In this document: positions 1 through 8,606 of the stretch, one piece after another | Numbering within the stretch: position 1 is the stretch's first letter | Layout: every line of letters begins with the position of its first letter | From: Aeromicrobium endophyticum | GTDB lineage: Bacteria > Actinomycetota > Actinomycetes > Propionibacteriales > Nocardioidaceae | NCBI RefSeq assembly: GCF_003586285.1 | Contig: NZ_QUBR01000001.1 | Span: forward strand, 806,001-870,000 | Direction of reading: 5' to 3' | DNA: 64,000 bases | Notes under the pieces: model-generated | Databases searched by the model: none | What the model was told of the DNA's origin: nothing | The model's input: only the letters and a program-made list of their open reading frames with translations | Made by a program: the position numbers and the translations under genes

Positions 1-1398
1 ATCGAGGCCGTCGGCGGACCGGCCGGTGTGCTGCTGGTCGTCAAGAACTACACCGGCGACCGGCTGAACTTCGGGCTCGCCGCCGAGATCGCCCGCGCGC
101 GCGGGCACGCCGTCGAGATGGTCGTCGTGAGCGACGACGTCGCCCTCGCGAGCGACGGGCAGCACGCCGGACGTCGCGGCATCGCCGGCACCGTCCTCGT
201 CCACAAGGTGGTCGGCGCCGCAGCGGCGTCCGGCGCATCGCTGGCCGAGGTCGCCGAGGCCGGGCGGCGCGCGGCAGCGTCCGTCGGCACGATGGGCGTG
301 GCGCTCGGCGCGTGCACGGTTCCGGCCGTCGGCAAGCCCGGCTTCCACCTCGACGACGACGAGATCGAGTGGGGTCTCGGCATCCACGGCGAGTCGGGCA
401 TCGAGCGCTCGACCATCGTGCCGGCGCACGACGTCGCCGAGCGGCTCGTCGCGACCGTGAGCGACGATCTCGGCCTCACCTCGGGCGACCGCGTGGCCCT
501 GCTCGTCAACAACCTCGGTGCGACCCCGCCGAGCGAGCTCGACATCGTCGCGGCCGAGGCCGTGGGCGCGGCCGAGCGACGGGGGCTCGTGGTGGAGCGG
601 CTCTGGTGCGGCACCTTCCTGACCGCGCTCGACATGCCCGGGTGCTCGATCTCGCTGATGTCGGTCGACGACGATCGCCTCACCGCGCTCGACGCCGCGA
701 CCAGCACGAGCGCCTGGCCTGCCGACGGCCGAGGACGTCCCGGAGACGGCGCGCACCTGCCCGCGCCGGCCGTCGAGGATGCCGGGTCGGACGGCCCGTT
801 CGCCGCGGCCGACTCCCCCGTGGCGAGCGCCGTCCGTGCGGCGTGCGAGGCGCTGCGTGCCGCCGAGCCGGAGCTCACCGAGATGGACACCGCCGTCGGC
901 GACGGCGACCTCGGCACCAGCCTCGACCGCGGCTCGCAGGCCGTGCTCGCCGAGCTCGACCGCCTTCCCGCCGAACCGGCCGAGGCGCTGCGCCACGTCG
1001 CCGCGATCCTGCGCCGGGTCATCGGTGGCACGTCCGGCCCGCTCTACTCGATCCTGTTCCTGCGGGCGGCCGCTGCGTGGGACGACGCCGACGGCGAGCA
1101 GCCCTGGGCCGAGGCGCTGGCCGCCGGCATCGCCGGCATCAGCGAGGTCGGCGGCGCGTCCGAGGGCGACCGCACCATGCTGGACGCCCTGATCCCGTTC
1201 TCCCGCGCGTGGACGAACGGCGGCTCGGTCGCCGAGGCGCTCGAGGCAGCCCGCGAGGGTACGGCCGGCACCGCCTCGGTCACCGCGCGCGTGGGCCGCT
1301 CGAGCTACGTGGGCGACCGCGCGCTCGGCACCCCCGACCCGGGCGCGCGCGCCGTGGTCATCTGGCTCGAGGCCGTGGCCGAGGCTGTCGGAGCCTGA
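1..1398 (+). CDS. dhaKL: Dihydroxyacetone kinase, fused DhaK-DhaL type (5' end outside window)
   Basis: The reading frame is open from base 1, so the gene begins upstream of the window. The visible part starts inside the DhaK (DAK1) domain; the segment TVLVHKVVGA carries the His that binds dihydroxyacetone covalently in this family. A DhaL (DAK2) domain follows, with the Mg-ADP-binding stretch AVGDGDLGTS, then GGTSGPLYS and GDRTMLDAL. One chain with both domains is the ATP-dependent form, which phosphorylates dihydroxyacetone to DHAP in the cytosol, rather than the PTS-dependent three-protein form. The gene ends directly at a strong hairpin. Some two-domain members prefer related triose or tetrose substrates, so the exact sugar is inferred. 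Confidence 0.9.
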   Translation: MEAVGGPAGVLLVVKNYTGDRLNFGLAAEIARARGHAVEMVVVSDDVALASDGQHAGRRGIAGTVLVHKVVGAAAASGASLAEVAEAGRRAAASVGTMGVALGACTVPAVGKPGFHLDDDEIEWGLGIHGESGIERSTIVPAHDVAERLVATVSDDLGLTSGDRVALLVNNLGATPPSELDIVAAEAVGAAERRGLVVERLWCGTFLTALDMPGCSISLMSVDDDRLTALDAATSTSAWPADGRGRPGDGAHLPAPAVEDAGSDGPFAAADSPVASAVRAACEALRAAEPELTEMDTAVGDGDLGTSLDRGSQAVLAELDRLPAEPAEALRHVAAILRRVIGGTSGPLYSILFLRAAAAWDDADGEQPWAEALAAGIAGISEVGGASEGDRTMLDALIPFSRAWTNGGSVAEALEAAREGTAGTASVTARVGRSSYVGDRALGTPDPGARAVVIWLEAVAEAVGA

Positions 1399-1431
1399 GA
1401 CCTTCGGGTCGCCAGGACGACCCGAAGGTCT
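1398..1431. terminator. Bidirectional hairpin terminator
   Basis: A perfect 14-bp stem (1398-1411 with 1418-1431; core GACCTTCGGGTCG) closes a 6-nt loop. It lies between the stop codons of the convergent kinase and aldo/keto reductase genes, so it can serve both strands. There is no long T-run, as is common in GC-rich actinobacteria. Confidence 0.8.
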
Positions 1432-1443
1432 ACAGAAGTCGAG

Positions 1444-2355
1444 CTACGTCCACGCCATGCGCGATCGGGCGGCCCAGTACTGCTCGGCTGGCTCCGCCAT
1501 CGGCTCCAGGCCGGCGACGACGTCGGCACCCACCTCGAGCGCGGCCAGGTTCTGCTCCAGCTGCGCCACCGAGGCCGCACCCGACAGCACGACGTCGGCC
1601 CACGGCTGGGCGAGGGCCGCGGAGAGCGCCAGGGCGTCCCGGCCGACCCCGGCCGCATCGGCCGCGGTGCCCAGGGGAGTGTCGTCGACCACGAGCCGGC
1701 CGTTGGCCATCCCCTCCTTGACCACCACGAACCAGCCGGCAGCGTGCGCCTCGGCCAGGGCAGGACCGACGGACGGCTCGAGCGGGTTCCAGGTCGACTG
1801 CACCGACGTGAACACGTCGAGATCGAGCGCGGCACGCACGACCTGCGCCTGCTGCGGCCCGCTCGTGCTGATGCCGACGCGCACGCCCTCGCCGGCCAGC
1901 GACCGCAGGCGGTCGAGCAGCTCGGCGTCGTGCAGGGCCGGGCTGTCGGGCGTGACGCTGTGCGCCAGGTAGTGGTCGGGCAGTCCACCCAGGTCGCGCA
2001 GGGTCTGCGGCCACTGCTCGGCCAACCGGGCGGTCGAGTGCTCCTTGACCTCGTGCACCTCGGCCCCCCGCTGGAAGTCCGCCACGTAGGCGTAACCCCA
2101 CTTCGACCCGATCACCAGCTCGTCGCGGCGACCGGGATGCTGCGCCAGCCAGCTGCCGAGGAACCGCTCGGCCGCACCGTACGAGCGGGCGGCGTCGAGG
2201 TGCCGCACTCCCCCGTGCCAGGCGGCGTCGAGCACCGCATGGCAGTGACGCTCGAGCTCGGCCGGGTCGAAGCGTCCCGCCACGGCGTCCGCGTGCCCTG
2301 TCGTCAGGTACTCCGGACGTCCGAGGGCCGCGAGGCCGAGACCGAGCCGTGCCAT
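1444..2355 (-). CDS. Aldo/keto reductase family protein
   Basis: A 303-aa protein with the AKR TIM-barrel pattern: GVRHLDAARSYG near the N-terminus (the Asp and Tyr of the catalytic tetrad), then the segments VIGSKWGY and HSVTPDSP, and late SGAASVAQLEQN, which resembles the NADPH-binding end of the barrel. It probably reduces a carbonyl with NADPH in the cytosol; the substrate is unknown. It follows pobA on the same strand after a 77-bp gap, with its own Shine-Dalgarno (AAAGGA) before the ATG at 2355. It may therefore be co-expressed with aromatic catabolism, perhaps acting on an aromatic aldehyde, but this is inference. A longer open frame upstream is an overlap artefact with pobA. Confidence 0.8.
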   Translation of the reverse strand: MARLGLGLAALGRPEYLTTGHADAVAGRFDPAELERHCHAVLDAAWHGGVRHLDAARSYGAAERFLGSWLAQHPGRRDELVIGSKWGYAYVADFQRGAEVHEVKEHSTARLAEQWPQTLRDLGGLPDHYLAHSVTPDSPALHDAELLDRLRSLAGEGVRVGISTSGPQQAQVVRAALDLDVFTSVQSTWNPLEPSVGPALAEAHAAGWFVVVKEGMANGRLVVDDTPLGTAADAAGVGRDALALSAALAQPWADVVLSGAASVAQLEQNLAALEVGADVVAGLEPMAEPAEQYWAARSRMAWT

Positions 2356-2432
2356 GGGTCCGTCCTTTCGGAGGTGCGTGCCGACGTGCGGCTCGACGAG
2401 GAACCTACCCCCGACGCTACCCGCGTGCGAGC

Positions 2433-3626
2433 TCAGAACCCGATCGGCAACCCCGCGTAGTTCTCGGCCAGCCCCGTCCGCCCGGCCTCGCTCGACGCGA
2501 CCCACCGCAGCTGCGAGAGCTGGAGCTGGGCGTCGAACGGATCCTCGCTGGTGTGCAGCATCGTGGTCATCCACCACGAGAAGTGGGTGCACCGCCACAC
2601 GCGGCGCAGCGCGGTGTCCGAGTACGCCTCCGCTAGCATCCGGTCGTCGCGGCGCACCAGGTCCGCCAGGGCCGGGGCCAGCAGGGCGACGTCGGCGATC
2701 GCCAGGTTGAGACCCTTCGCCCCGGTGGGCGGGACGATGTGGGCCGAGTCGCCGGCCAGGAACAACGAGCCGTGCCGCATCGGCGTCTGCACGTAGCTGC
2801 GCATCGGCAGCACGCTCTTCTCGGTGATCGGGCCGGGCTCGAGCCGCCAGCCGTCCTGGCCGTGCCCGAGCCGGGTCGCGAGCGCGTCCCAGATGCGGTC
2901 GTCGCTCCACTCCTCCACGGGGGTGCCGTTGGGCACCTGCAGGTACAACCGGCTGACGCTGGCCGACCGCATCGAGTGCATCGCGAAGCCGTCGGGGTGC
3001 CAGGCGTAGATCAGCTCGTCGGTCGAGGGCGCGACGTCGGCGAGGATGCCCAGCCAGGAGTACGGGTAGACGCGCTCCCAGATGCTGCGCACGGCGTCCG
3101 GCACGGCACCACGGCTCGGACCGAACGATCCGTCGCAGCCCGCGACGGCGCGCGCCTCGATCCGCACCGGCCGTCCCTCGTGCGTGAAGGTGACGGCCGG
3201 CCGGTCCGACTCCACCTCGTGGAGAGCCACGTCGGCGCACTCGTAGTACACCTCCTGCCCGGCTGCCGAACGTGCCGAGACGAGGTCCTTCTGCACCTCG
3301 GTCTGCCCGTAGACCCACACGCTGCGGCCCGTCAGGTCGACGAAGTCGAGGTGGTGCCGCTCGTCCGGCCACTGCAGGTAGATGCCGCGGTGCTCGTCGC
3401 CCTCGCGGTCGAGCCGCTCGCCGAGGCCGGCGCCGCGCAGCAGCTCGACGCTCGAGTGCTCGAGGATCCCGGCCCGCACGCGCGCACCCACGTACTCCTG
3501 GGAGCGCGCCTCGACGACGATCGACTCGACGCCGTCCGCGGCGAGGAGGTGGGACAGCAGCATGCCGGCGGGGCCGCCTCCGACGATGACGACATCGGTG
3601 CGGAGCGTGTGGCTGGGTGAGGTCAT
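2433..3626 (-). CDS. pobA: 4-hydroxybenzoate 3-monooxygenase
   Basis: A 397-aa flavoprotein hydroxylase, close to the family's usual size of about 394 aa. The FAD/NAD(P) dinucleotide motif GGGPAG lies at residues 16-21, the DG motif appears as GCDGSFGPSRG, and the second FAD motif is GDSAHIVPPTGAKGLN. These match the PobA subgroup, which converts 4-hydroxybenzoate to protocatechuate using NAD(P)H and O2. The start at 3626 is chosen because an in-frame upstream codon would add 8 residues that the family lacks. It diverges from the aldehyde dehydrogenase gene, with an IclR-type operator candidate at 3670-3684 between them. Its product feeds the pca genes nearby. Confidence 0.93.
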   Translation of the reverse strand: MTSPSHTLRTDVVIVGGGPAGMLLSHLLAADGVESIVVEARSQEYVGARVRAGILEHSSVELLRGAGLGERLDREGDEHRGIYLQWPDERHHLDFVDLTGRSVWVYGQTEVQKDLVSARSAAGQEVYYECADVALHEVESDRPAVTFTHEGRPVRIEARAVAGCDGSFGPSRGAVPDAVRSIWERVYPYSWLGILADVAPSTDELIYAWHPDGFAMHSMRSASVSRLYLQVPNGTPVEEWSDDRIWDALATRLGHGQDGWRLEPGPITEKSVLPMRSYVQTPMRHGSLFLAGDSAHIVPPTGAKGLNLAIADVALLAPALADLVRRDDRMLAEAYSDTALRRVWRCTHFSWWMTTMLHTSEDPFDAQLQLSQLRWVASSEAGRTGLAENYAGLPIGF

Positions 3627-3669
3627 GGGCTCATTGGACCGGCGAGGCACCCGCGAGGGAAATAAAGTC

Positions 3670-3684
3670 TTCCACTGGACGAAA
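3670..3684. promoter_or_regulatory. IclR-type operator candidate 1 (pobA / aldehyde dehydrogenase)
   Basis: TTCCACTGGACGAAA, an imperfect palindrome (TTnC...GnAA) in the 126-bp divergent spacer between pobA and the aldehyde dehydrogenase gene. It shares 13 of 15 positions with the copy at 5975-5989, and the same pattern recurs at 12843-12857. All three lie upstream of aromatic catabolic genes. Binding by one of the local IclR proteins is inferred. Confidence 0.6.
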
Positions 3685-3752
3685 GCCGGTGCTGAGATGC
3701 GTGACCCCCATCACCTACCGTCGGAGGACCGCACTTCACCGAGGAGACCCCC

Positions 3753-5216
3753 ATGACGCTCATCGACGCCCACCAGTTCGACAACGCCGTCTATCGCGAT
3801 GGCGCCTGGGTCCCCGGACGAGGCGCGTCGATCGACGTCACGGAGCCCGCCACGGGCCAGGTCCTCGGACGCATCGGCGGCGCCTCGCCCGAGGACGTCC
3901 ACGACGCGGCCCAGACCGCCGCCGTGGCCCAGCGCGCCTGGGCCGCGCTGCCACACCCCGAGCGCGCTGCCGTCCTGCACCGCGCCGCCGACCTGTGGGA
4001 GCAGCACGCCGCCGAGATCATGGACTGGAACACCCGCGAGGTCGGGGCGATCGGCCCCATGGCCGGATTCGCGGTGCACGTCGCATCGGCCGAGTGCCGC
4101 GAGGCCGGGGCCCTGCCGTCCGCGCCGCGCGGCGAGCTGCTGGCCAGCGAGAAGCCGCGCCTGGCGTTCGCGTCACGCGTACCGGTCGGCGTCGTCGGGG
4201 TCATCTCGCCGTTCAACGTGCCGATCATCCTGGGCATCCGCGCGGTCGCGCCGGCCCTGGCGCTGGGCAACGCCGTGATCCTCAAGCCCGATCCGCGCAC
4301 CGCCGTCACGGGCGGTGTCGCCATGGTGCGCATCTTCGAGGAGGCCGGACTGCCGGCCGGCCTGTTGCAGATGCTGCCCGGCGGGGCGGACGTCGGCGAG
4401 GCGATGGTGACCGACCCCGAGATCCAGGTCATCGCGTTCACGGGCTCCACCCGGGCCGGCCGCAGCGTCGGCGAGCTCGCCGGCCGCCACCTCAAGCGGG
4501 CCCACCTCGAGCTGGGCGGCAACTCGGCCTTCCTCGTGCTCGACGACGCGGACGTCGACCAGGCCGTCAACCTCGCGACCTGGGGCGCCTTCCTGCACCA
4601 GGGTCAGATCTGCATGTCGATCGGACGCCACCTCGTCCACGAGAGCCTCTACGCCGAGTACGTCGAGAAGCTCGCGGCGAAGGCCGACTCGATGGTCGTC
4701 GGCGACCCGGCCGCCGGTCAGGTGCACCTCGGACCGGTCATCGACGCGGGGCAGCGCGGCCGCATCCTCGACCTGATCCAGCGCAGCGTCGAGATGGGCG
4801 CCGACCTGCGCGCGGGCGGCACCGCCGAGGGGTTGTTCGTGCGACCGACGGTCCTCGCGTCGCCGCCGCTCGACGCCCCCGCCTACTGCGAGGAGGTCTT
4901 CGGCCCGGTGGCCTCGGTCGTGCCGTTCGCCGACGACGACGAGGCGGTCAAGCTGGCCGGGGCCGGCGACTACGGCCTGTCGCTGGGCATCGTCACCCGG
5001 CAGCCCATGCGGGGCCTGGCGCTCGCCGACCGCATCCCGTCCGGCATCGTCCACATCAACGACCAGACGGTCGACGACGAGGCCAACAGCCCCTTCGGAG
5101 GCGTCGGCTCGTCCGGCACGGGTTCTCGTCACGGCGGGGCCGCGGCCAACATCGACGCGTTCACCGAGACCCGGTGGATCACGATGCAGGCCGAGCCGGG
5201 CGCCTACCCGCTGTAG
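3753..5216 (+). CDS. Benzaldehyde/vanillin-type aldehyde dehydrogenase (NAD+)
   Basis: A 487-aa ALDH-superfamily enzyme. The general base is Glu253 (LELGGNS) and the nucleophile is Cys287 (HQGQICMSIGR). The cofactor region ISPFNVPIILG and the Rossmann stretch FTGSTRAGRSVG are intact. The sequence resembles the benzaldehyde/vanillin dehydrogenase branch, which oxidises aromatic aldehydes to acids. Placed between pobA and the pca genes and near vanAB, it most likely produces vanillate or 4-hydroxybenzoate from the aldehydes. It has a good Shine-Dalgarno (GAGGAG) before ATG 3753 and diverges from pobA across a shared operator candidate. The exact aldehyde cannot be read from the sequence. Confidence 0.85.
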   Translation: MTLIDAHQFDNAVYRDGAWVPGRGASIDVTEPATGQVLGRIGGASPEDVHDAAQTAAVAQRAWAALPHPERAAVLHRAADLWEQHAAEIMDWNTREVGAIGPMAGFAVHVASAECREAGALPSAPRGELLASEKPRLAFASRVPVGVVGVISPFNVPIILGIRAVAPALALGNAVILKPDPRTAVTGGVAMVRIFEEAGLPAGLLQMLPGGADVGEAMVTDPEIQVIAFTGSTRAGRSVGELAGRHLKRAHLELGGNSAFLVLDDADVDQAVNLATWGAFLHQGQICMSIGRHLVHESLYAEYVEKLAAKADSMVVGDPAAGQVHLGPVIDAGQRGRILDLIQRSVEMGADLRAGGTAEGLFVRPTVLASPPLDAPAYCEEVFGPVASVVPFADDDEAVKLAGAGDYGLSLGIVTRQPMRGLALADRIPSGIVHINDQTVDDEANSPFGGVGSSGTGSRHGGAAANIDAFTETRWITMQAEPGAYPL

Positions 5217-5220
5217 GGCG

Positions 5221-5967
5221 TCAGCCGAGGGAGCGGCCGATGCCCTGGGCCGCGACCTGCAGCGCCGCCACGAGCCCGGCGCGGTCGCGCTTGAGGCTGC
5301 GCACCACCACGCCGATCGCGGCGACGACCTCGTCGTCGCGCATCACCGGCACGGCGACCGAGCACGCGCCCAACGTCATCTCCTCGCTGGTGGTGGCGAC
5401 CCCGTCACGCCGCACGCCCTCGAGCTGCTGCTGCAGCAGCCCGGGCTGCGTGACGGTGTAGCGGGTGACGCGCTGCAGCGACTGCAGCACCTGGCGCTGC
5501 ACCTCGTCCGGGGCGTGGGCGAGCAGCACCTTTCCGACGCCGGTGCAGTGCATCGGCAGGGTCGAGCCGATCTGGCTGACCACCGGCACCGAGGCGCGTC
5601 CGCGCATGCGCTCGAGGTAGAGCACCTCGCTGCCGTCGCGCACCGCCAGGTGGACCGTCGCCCGGGTCGCGGCGTGGATGTCGTGCAAGAAAGGCTCGGC
5701 CACGCGGCGCAGGCCGATCTCGACGGGCGCGAGCAGGCCGACGTCCCACAGCCGGCGGCCGACGACGTACTCCCCCGACGGACGACGGGCCAGCGCACCT
5801 CCCGCGACGAGCTCGGCAACCAGCCGGTGGGCCGTCGGGACGGGGACGCCCGCGCGCCGGGCCAGATCGGTGAGGGTCAGCGCGCGGTGGTGCTCGTCGA
5901 ACGCACCGAGCAGGGCCAGGACGCGCGACGTCACGGTGACGCCGGGCGCGGAGGTGTTGCCGGCCAT
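5221..5967 (-). CDS. IclR-family transcriptional regulator
   Basis: A 248-aa protein. The N-terminal winged HTH (TLTDLARRAGVPVPTAHRLV) is followed by an IclR effector-binding domain (HCTGVGKVLLA; late GACSVAVPV). The ATG at 5967 is preferred because it has a proper spacer from AGGAT; a start at 6003 would run through the operator candidate at 5975-5989. It is divergent from pcaH and converges on the aldehyde dehydrogenase with a 4-bp gap. Position and a self-overlapping operator suggest it controls itself and the neighbouring aromatic genes. The effector is unknown; protocatechuate, 4-hydroxybenzoate or vanillate are plausible. Confidence 0.85.
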   Translation of the reverse strand: MAGNTSAPGVTVTSRVLALLGAFDEHHRALTLTDLARRAGVPVPTAHRLVAELVAGGALARRPSGEYVVGRRLWDVGLLAPVEIGLRRVAEPFLHDIHAATRATVHLAVRDGSEVLYLERMRGRASVPVVSQIGSTLPMHCTGVGKVLLAHAPDEVQRQVLQSLQRVTRYTVTQPGLLQQQLEGVRRDGVATTSEEMTLGACSVAVPVMRDDEVVAAIGVVVRSLKRDRAGLVAALQVAAQGIGRSLG

Positions 5968-5974
5968 GAGATCC

Positions 5975-5989
5975 TTCCGCTGGGCGAAA
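5975..5989. promoter_or_regulatory. IclR-type operator candidate 2 (IclR gene / pcaH)
   Basis: TTCCGCTGGGCGAAA lies 7 bp upstream of the IclR start codon in the short divergent spacer before pcaH. It differs from the copy at 3670-3684 at two positions only. This placement fits autoregulation and control of the pca operon. Confidence 0.6.
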
Positions 5990-6035
5990 GTCCAGTGTTC
6001 CACACGCGAGCTGAGGGCACGTACGTTCCACGACC

Positions 6036-6827
6036 ATGGGAACGACCAACCAGCACGCCGACTCCGCGGCCGCGAGCCAGGCGGAGCTCAGCGCGGAGAT
6101 CGCCGCGATCGAGTCCGCCTACCGAGCCTCCGACCACGAGGAGACGCAACCACGGCTCGACTACCCGCCGTACCGCAGCAGCCTGCTGCGCCACCCGACC
6201 AAGGCCCTGCAGCTCGCCGACCCCGAGACGATCGAGCGGTGGGCGCCCTGCTTCGGCGAGCGCGACGTCAGCTCGCTCGAGGCGGACCTGACGATCCAGC
6301 ACGTCGGCGAGCCGATCGGCGAGCGCACTGTCGTGACCGGACGCGTCGTCGACGGCGACGGCCGTCCCGTCCGGCGGCAGCTCGTCGAGATCTGGCAGGC
6401 CAATGCGGGCGGCCGCTACATGCACCAGCGCGACCAGCACCCCGCTCCGCTCGATCCGGCCTTCACCGGCGTCGGGCGTTGCCTGACCGACGACGAGGGC
6501 ACCTACCGCTTCACGACCATCAAGCCCGGCCCCTACCCGTGGAAGAACCACCACAACGCCTGGCGCCCCGCGCACATCCACTTCTCGCTGTTCGGCACCG
6601 ACTTCACGCAGCGCATGATCACCCAGATGTACTTCCCGGGGGATCCGCTCTTCGCGCTCGACCCGATCTACCAGTCGATCACCGACGCGCGAGCCCGCGA
6701 GCGCCTCGTGGCCACCTACGACCACGACGTCACGACGCACGAGTGGGCCACCGGGTACCGCTGGGACATCGTGCTCACCGGCAGCCACCGCACGCCCCAC
6801 GAGGACGACCTGGGAGACGACCACTGA
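6036..6827 (+). CDS. pcaH: Protocatechuate 3,4-dioxygenase beta subunit
   Basis: A 263-aa intradiol dioxygenase subunit. The beta-chain features are present: the N-terminal region YPPYRSSLLRHP, the core VEIWQANAGGRY, and the Fe(III) ligand area (PGPYPWKNHHNAWRPAHIHFS, split here as PGPYPWKNHHNAWR then PAHIHFS) with Tyr and His ligands. With PcaG it cleaves protocatechuate to 3-carboxy-cis,cis-muconate. Its stop codon overlaps the pcaG start as TGATG, indicating translational coupling. No clear Shine-Dalgarno precedes ATG 6036, so a leaderless or short-leader transcript is possible. It is the first gene of the pcaHGBDC-R run. Confidence 0.95.
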   Translation: MGTTNQHADSAAASQAELSAEIAAIESAYRASDHEETQPRLDYPPYRSSLLRHPTKALQLADPETIERWAPCFGERDVSSLEADLTIQHVGEPIGERTVVTGRVVDGDGRPVRRQLVEIWQANAGGRYMHQRDQHPAPLDPAFTGVGRCLTDDEGTYRFTTIKPGPYPWKNHHNAWRPAHIHFSLFGTDFTQRMITQMYFPGDPLFALDPIYQSITDARARERLVATYDHDVTTHEWATGYRWDIVLTGSHRTPHEDDLGDDH

Positions 6828-7384
6828 TGCCCCACCTGACCGCGACGCCGGGCCAGACCATCGGCCCCTTCTACGGCTACGCGCTGCCGTTCGAGGCCGA
6901 TGCCGACCTCGTCCCCCCAGGTCGTCCCGATGCGGTGCGCCTGCACGGCGTCGTCACCGACGGCGCCGGCTCCCCCGTCCCCGACGCGCTGCTCGAGGTG
7001 TGGCAGGCCGACGCCGACGGCTCGGTGCCCCAGAGGCCGGGCTCGCTGCGGCGCGACGGCTGGACGTTCACGGGGTGGGGCCGGTGCGCGACCGACGACG
7101 CCGGCGGCTACTCGTTCACGACGGTCCGGCCGGGGGCCACCGAACCGGGAGCGGCGCCGTTCTTCCTGATCACGGTGTTCGCCCGCGGGCTGACCAACCG
7201 CCTCTTCACGCGCGCCTACCTGCCCCACGACCAGGCGGCGCTCGAGGGCGACCGGCTGCTGGCCGGTGTGCCCGCCGAGCGTCGCAGCACCTTGATCGCG
7301 GCTGCCGAGCCCACGGGATACCGGTTCGACGTCCGTCTACAAGGAGCCGACGAGACCGTGTTCCTGACCTATCCAGGACACTGA
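6827..7384 (+). CDS. pcaG: Protocatechuate 3,4-dioxygenase alpha subunit
   Basis: A 185-aa alpha chain beginning with TPGQTIGPFYGYALP, the hallmark N-terminus of intradiol alpha subunits, and containing LEVWQADADGS. Alpha subunits lack the full iron ligand set and help build the active site with PcaH. Start and stop overlaps bind it to its neighbours: TGATG with pcaH, and a 4-bp gap to pcaB. Length is slightly below the usual 190-200 aa but no motif is missing. Confidence 0.94.
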   Translation: MPHLTATPGQTIGPFYGYALPFEADADLVPPGRPDAVRLHGVVTDGAGSPVPDALLEVWQADADGSVPQRPGSLRRDGWTFTGWGRCATDDAGGYSFTTVRPGATEPGAAPFFLITVFARGLTNRLFTRAYLPHDQAALEGDRLLAGVPAERRSTLIAAAEPTGYRFDVRLQGADETVFLTYPGH

Positions 7385-7388
7385 TCGC

Positions 7389-8606
7389 ATGGCTGACCTG
7401 TTCTGGCCCGGCGACGAGCGCGCCGACGGCCTGCTCGACGACGGCGCACTGCTCACGGCGATGGTCGCGGTCGAGCAGGCGTGGCTGGACGCCCTCGTGT
7501 CGGCGCAGGTCGCCCCGGCGTCGGCGGCCGCCGACCTGACGGGCGCGGTCGGGGCCGCCGATGCGTCCGCGCTGTCGGCCGGCGCCGAAGCCGGCGGCAA
7601 TCCCGCGATCGGTCTCGTGGCCCTGCTGCGAGACCGCACGACCGGCGAGACCTCACGGTGGCTGCACCGCGGCCTGACCAGCCAGGACGTCGTCGACACC
7701 GCTCTCGTGCTGTGCCTGCGCGAGGCCGTCGACCGCGTGCTGACCGATCTCGACCGGCAGCTCGTCCTGCTCGCCGACCTCGCGCACCACCACCGCGACA
7801 CCGTCATGGTCGGCCGCACGCTCACCCAGCACGCCGTCCCCATCACGTTCGGCACCAAGGCGGCCTCGTGGATCGACGGCCTGGTGGACGCCCGCACCGC
7901 CGTCGTGGGCGCCCGCGACGGCCTCGCGGTGCAGGTCGGCGGAGCCGCCGGGACGCTCGCGGCCTCCGTCGAGCTGACCGGGTCGATCGACACCGCACTC
8001 GACCTCGTCGACCGCACCGCCGCGGCGCTCGATCTGCCGCCGGCGCCGGCGTGGCACACCTCGCGCACCCGTATGACTCGCACCGGCGACGCCCTCACCA
8101 CGCTGGCGGACGCGTGGGGCCATCTCGCCGCCGATGTCGCGACGCTCTCGAGGCCTGAGATCGGCGAGGTGCGCGAGGGCGTTGGCGGCGGGTCGTCCAC
8201 CATGCCGCACAAGAGCAATCCCGTGCTGTCGGTGCTGCTGCGGCGTCATGCCTTCGCCGCGCCTGGGCTGTCCTCGACCCTTCACGTCGCGGCCGGCGCC
8301 GCGGTCGACGAGCGTCCGGACGGCGCCTGGCACGCCGAGTGGGCCACGCTGCGCGACCTCGGACGTCGCAGCGTCGTCGCGGCGGGACAGGCATCGGAGC
8401 TGCTCGCAGGCCTGCAGGTCGACCCCGGCGCCATGTCGCGCACGCTCGCCGCGGCGCAGGGCACCGACGCCGAGCAGCAGAGCATGGCCGCGCTCACCGG
8501 TCGGGCCCCGGCGCCGGACTACCTCGGCGCCGCCCACCACGTCGTCGACGCCGCCGTGACCCGGGCCCGGCAGGCCGTGCGCCCCGCACCGGAGGAGGGA
8601 GCATGA
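7389..8606 (+). CDS. pcaB: 3-carboxy-cis,cis-muconate cycloisomerase
   Basis: A 405-aa member of the fumarase/aspartase superfamily. The superfamily signature GSSTMPHKSNPV is present around residues 272-283, preceded by GRTLTQHAVPITFG and LTSQDVVDTA. Bacterial PcaB cyclises 3-carboxymuconate to 4-carboxymuconolactone. It sits between pcaG and pcaD and overlaps pcaD by ATGA. It is somewhat shorter than the approximately 450-aa proteobacterial form because the C-terminal extension is trimmed, as in other actinobacteria. Confidence 0.93.
   Translation: MADLFWPGDERADGLLDDGALLTAMVAVEQAWLDALVSAQVAPASAAADLTGAVGAADASALSAGAEAGGNPAIGLVALLRDRTTGETSRWLHRGLTSQDVVDTALVLCLREAVDRVLTDLDRQLVLLADLAHHHRDTVMVGRTLTQHAVPITFGTKAASWIDGLVDARTAVVGARDGLAVQVGGAAGTLAASVELTGSIDTALDLVDRTAAALDLPPAPAWHTSRTRMTRTGDALTTLADAWGHLAADVATLSRPEIGEVREGVGGGSSTMPHKSNPVLSVLLRRHAFAAPGLSSTLHVAAGAAVDERPDGAWHAEWATLRDLGRRSVVAAGQASELLAGLQVDPGAMSRTLAAAQGTDAEQQSMAALTGRAPAPDYLGAAHHVVDAAVTRARQAVRPAPEEGA

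Noticed and set aside
41..1031. Long open frames opposite the dihydroxyacetone kinase gene
   Set aside because: GC-rich codon bias leaves other frames open; their translations are Arg/Ala/Pro-rich with no domain or start signal.
5678..7384. A 568-codon plus-strand frame running through pcaH into pcaG
   Set aside because: Only its last third is pcaG; the earlier part is a shadow of the IclR and pcaH genes. pcaG starts at 6827.
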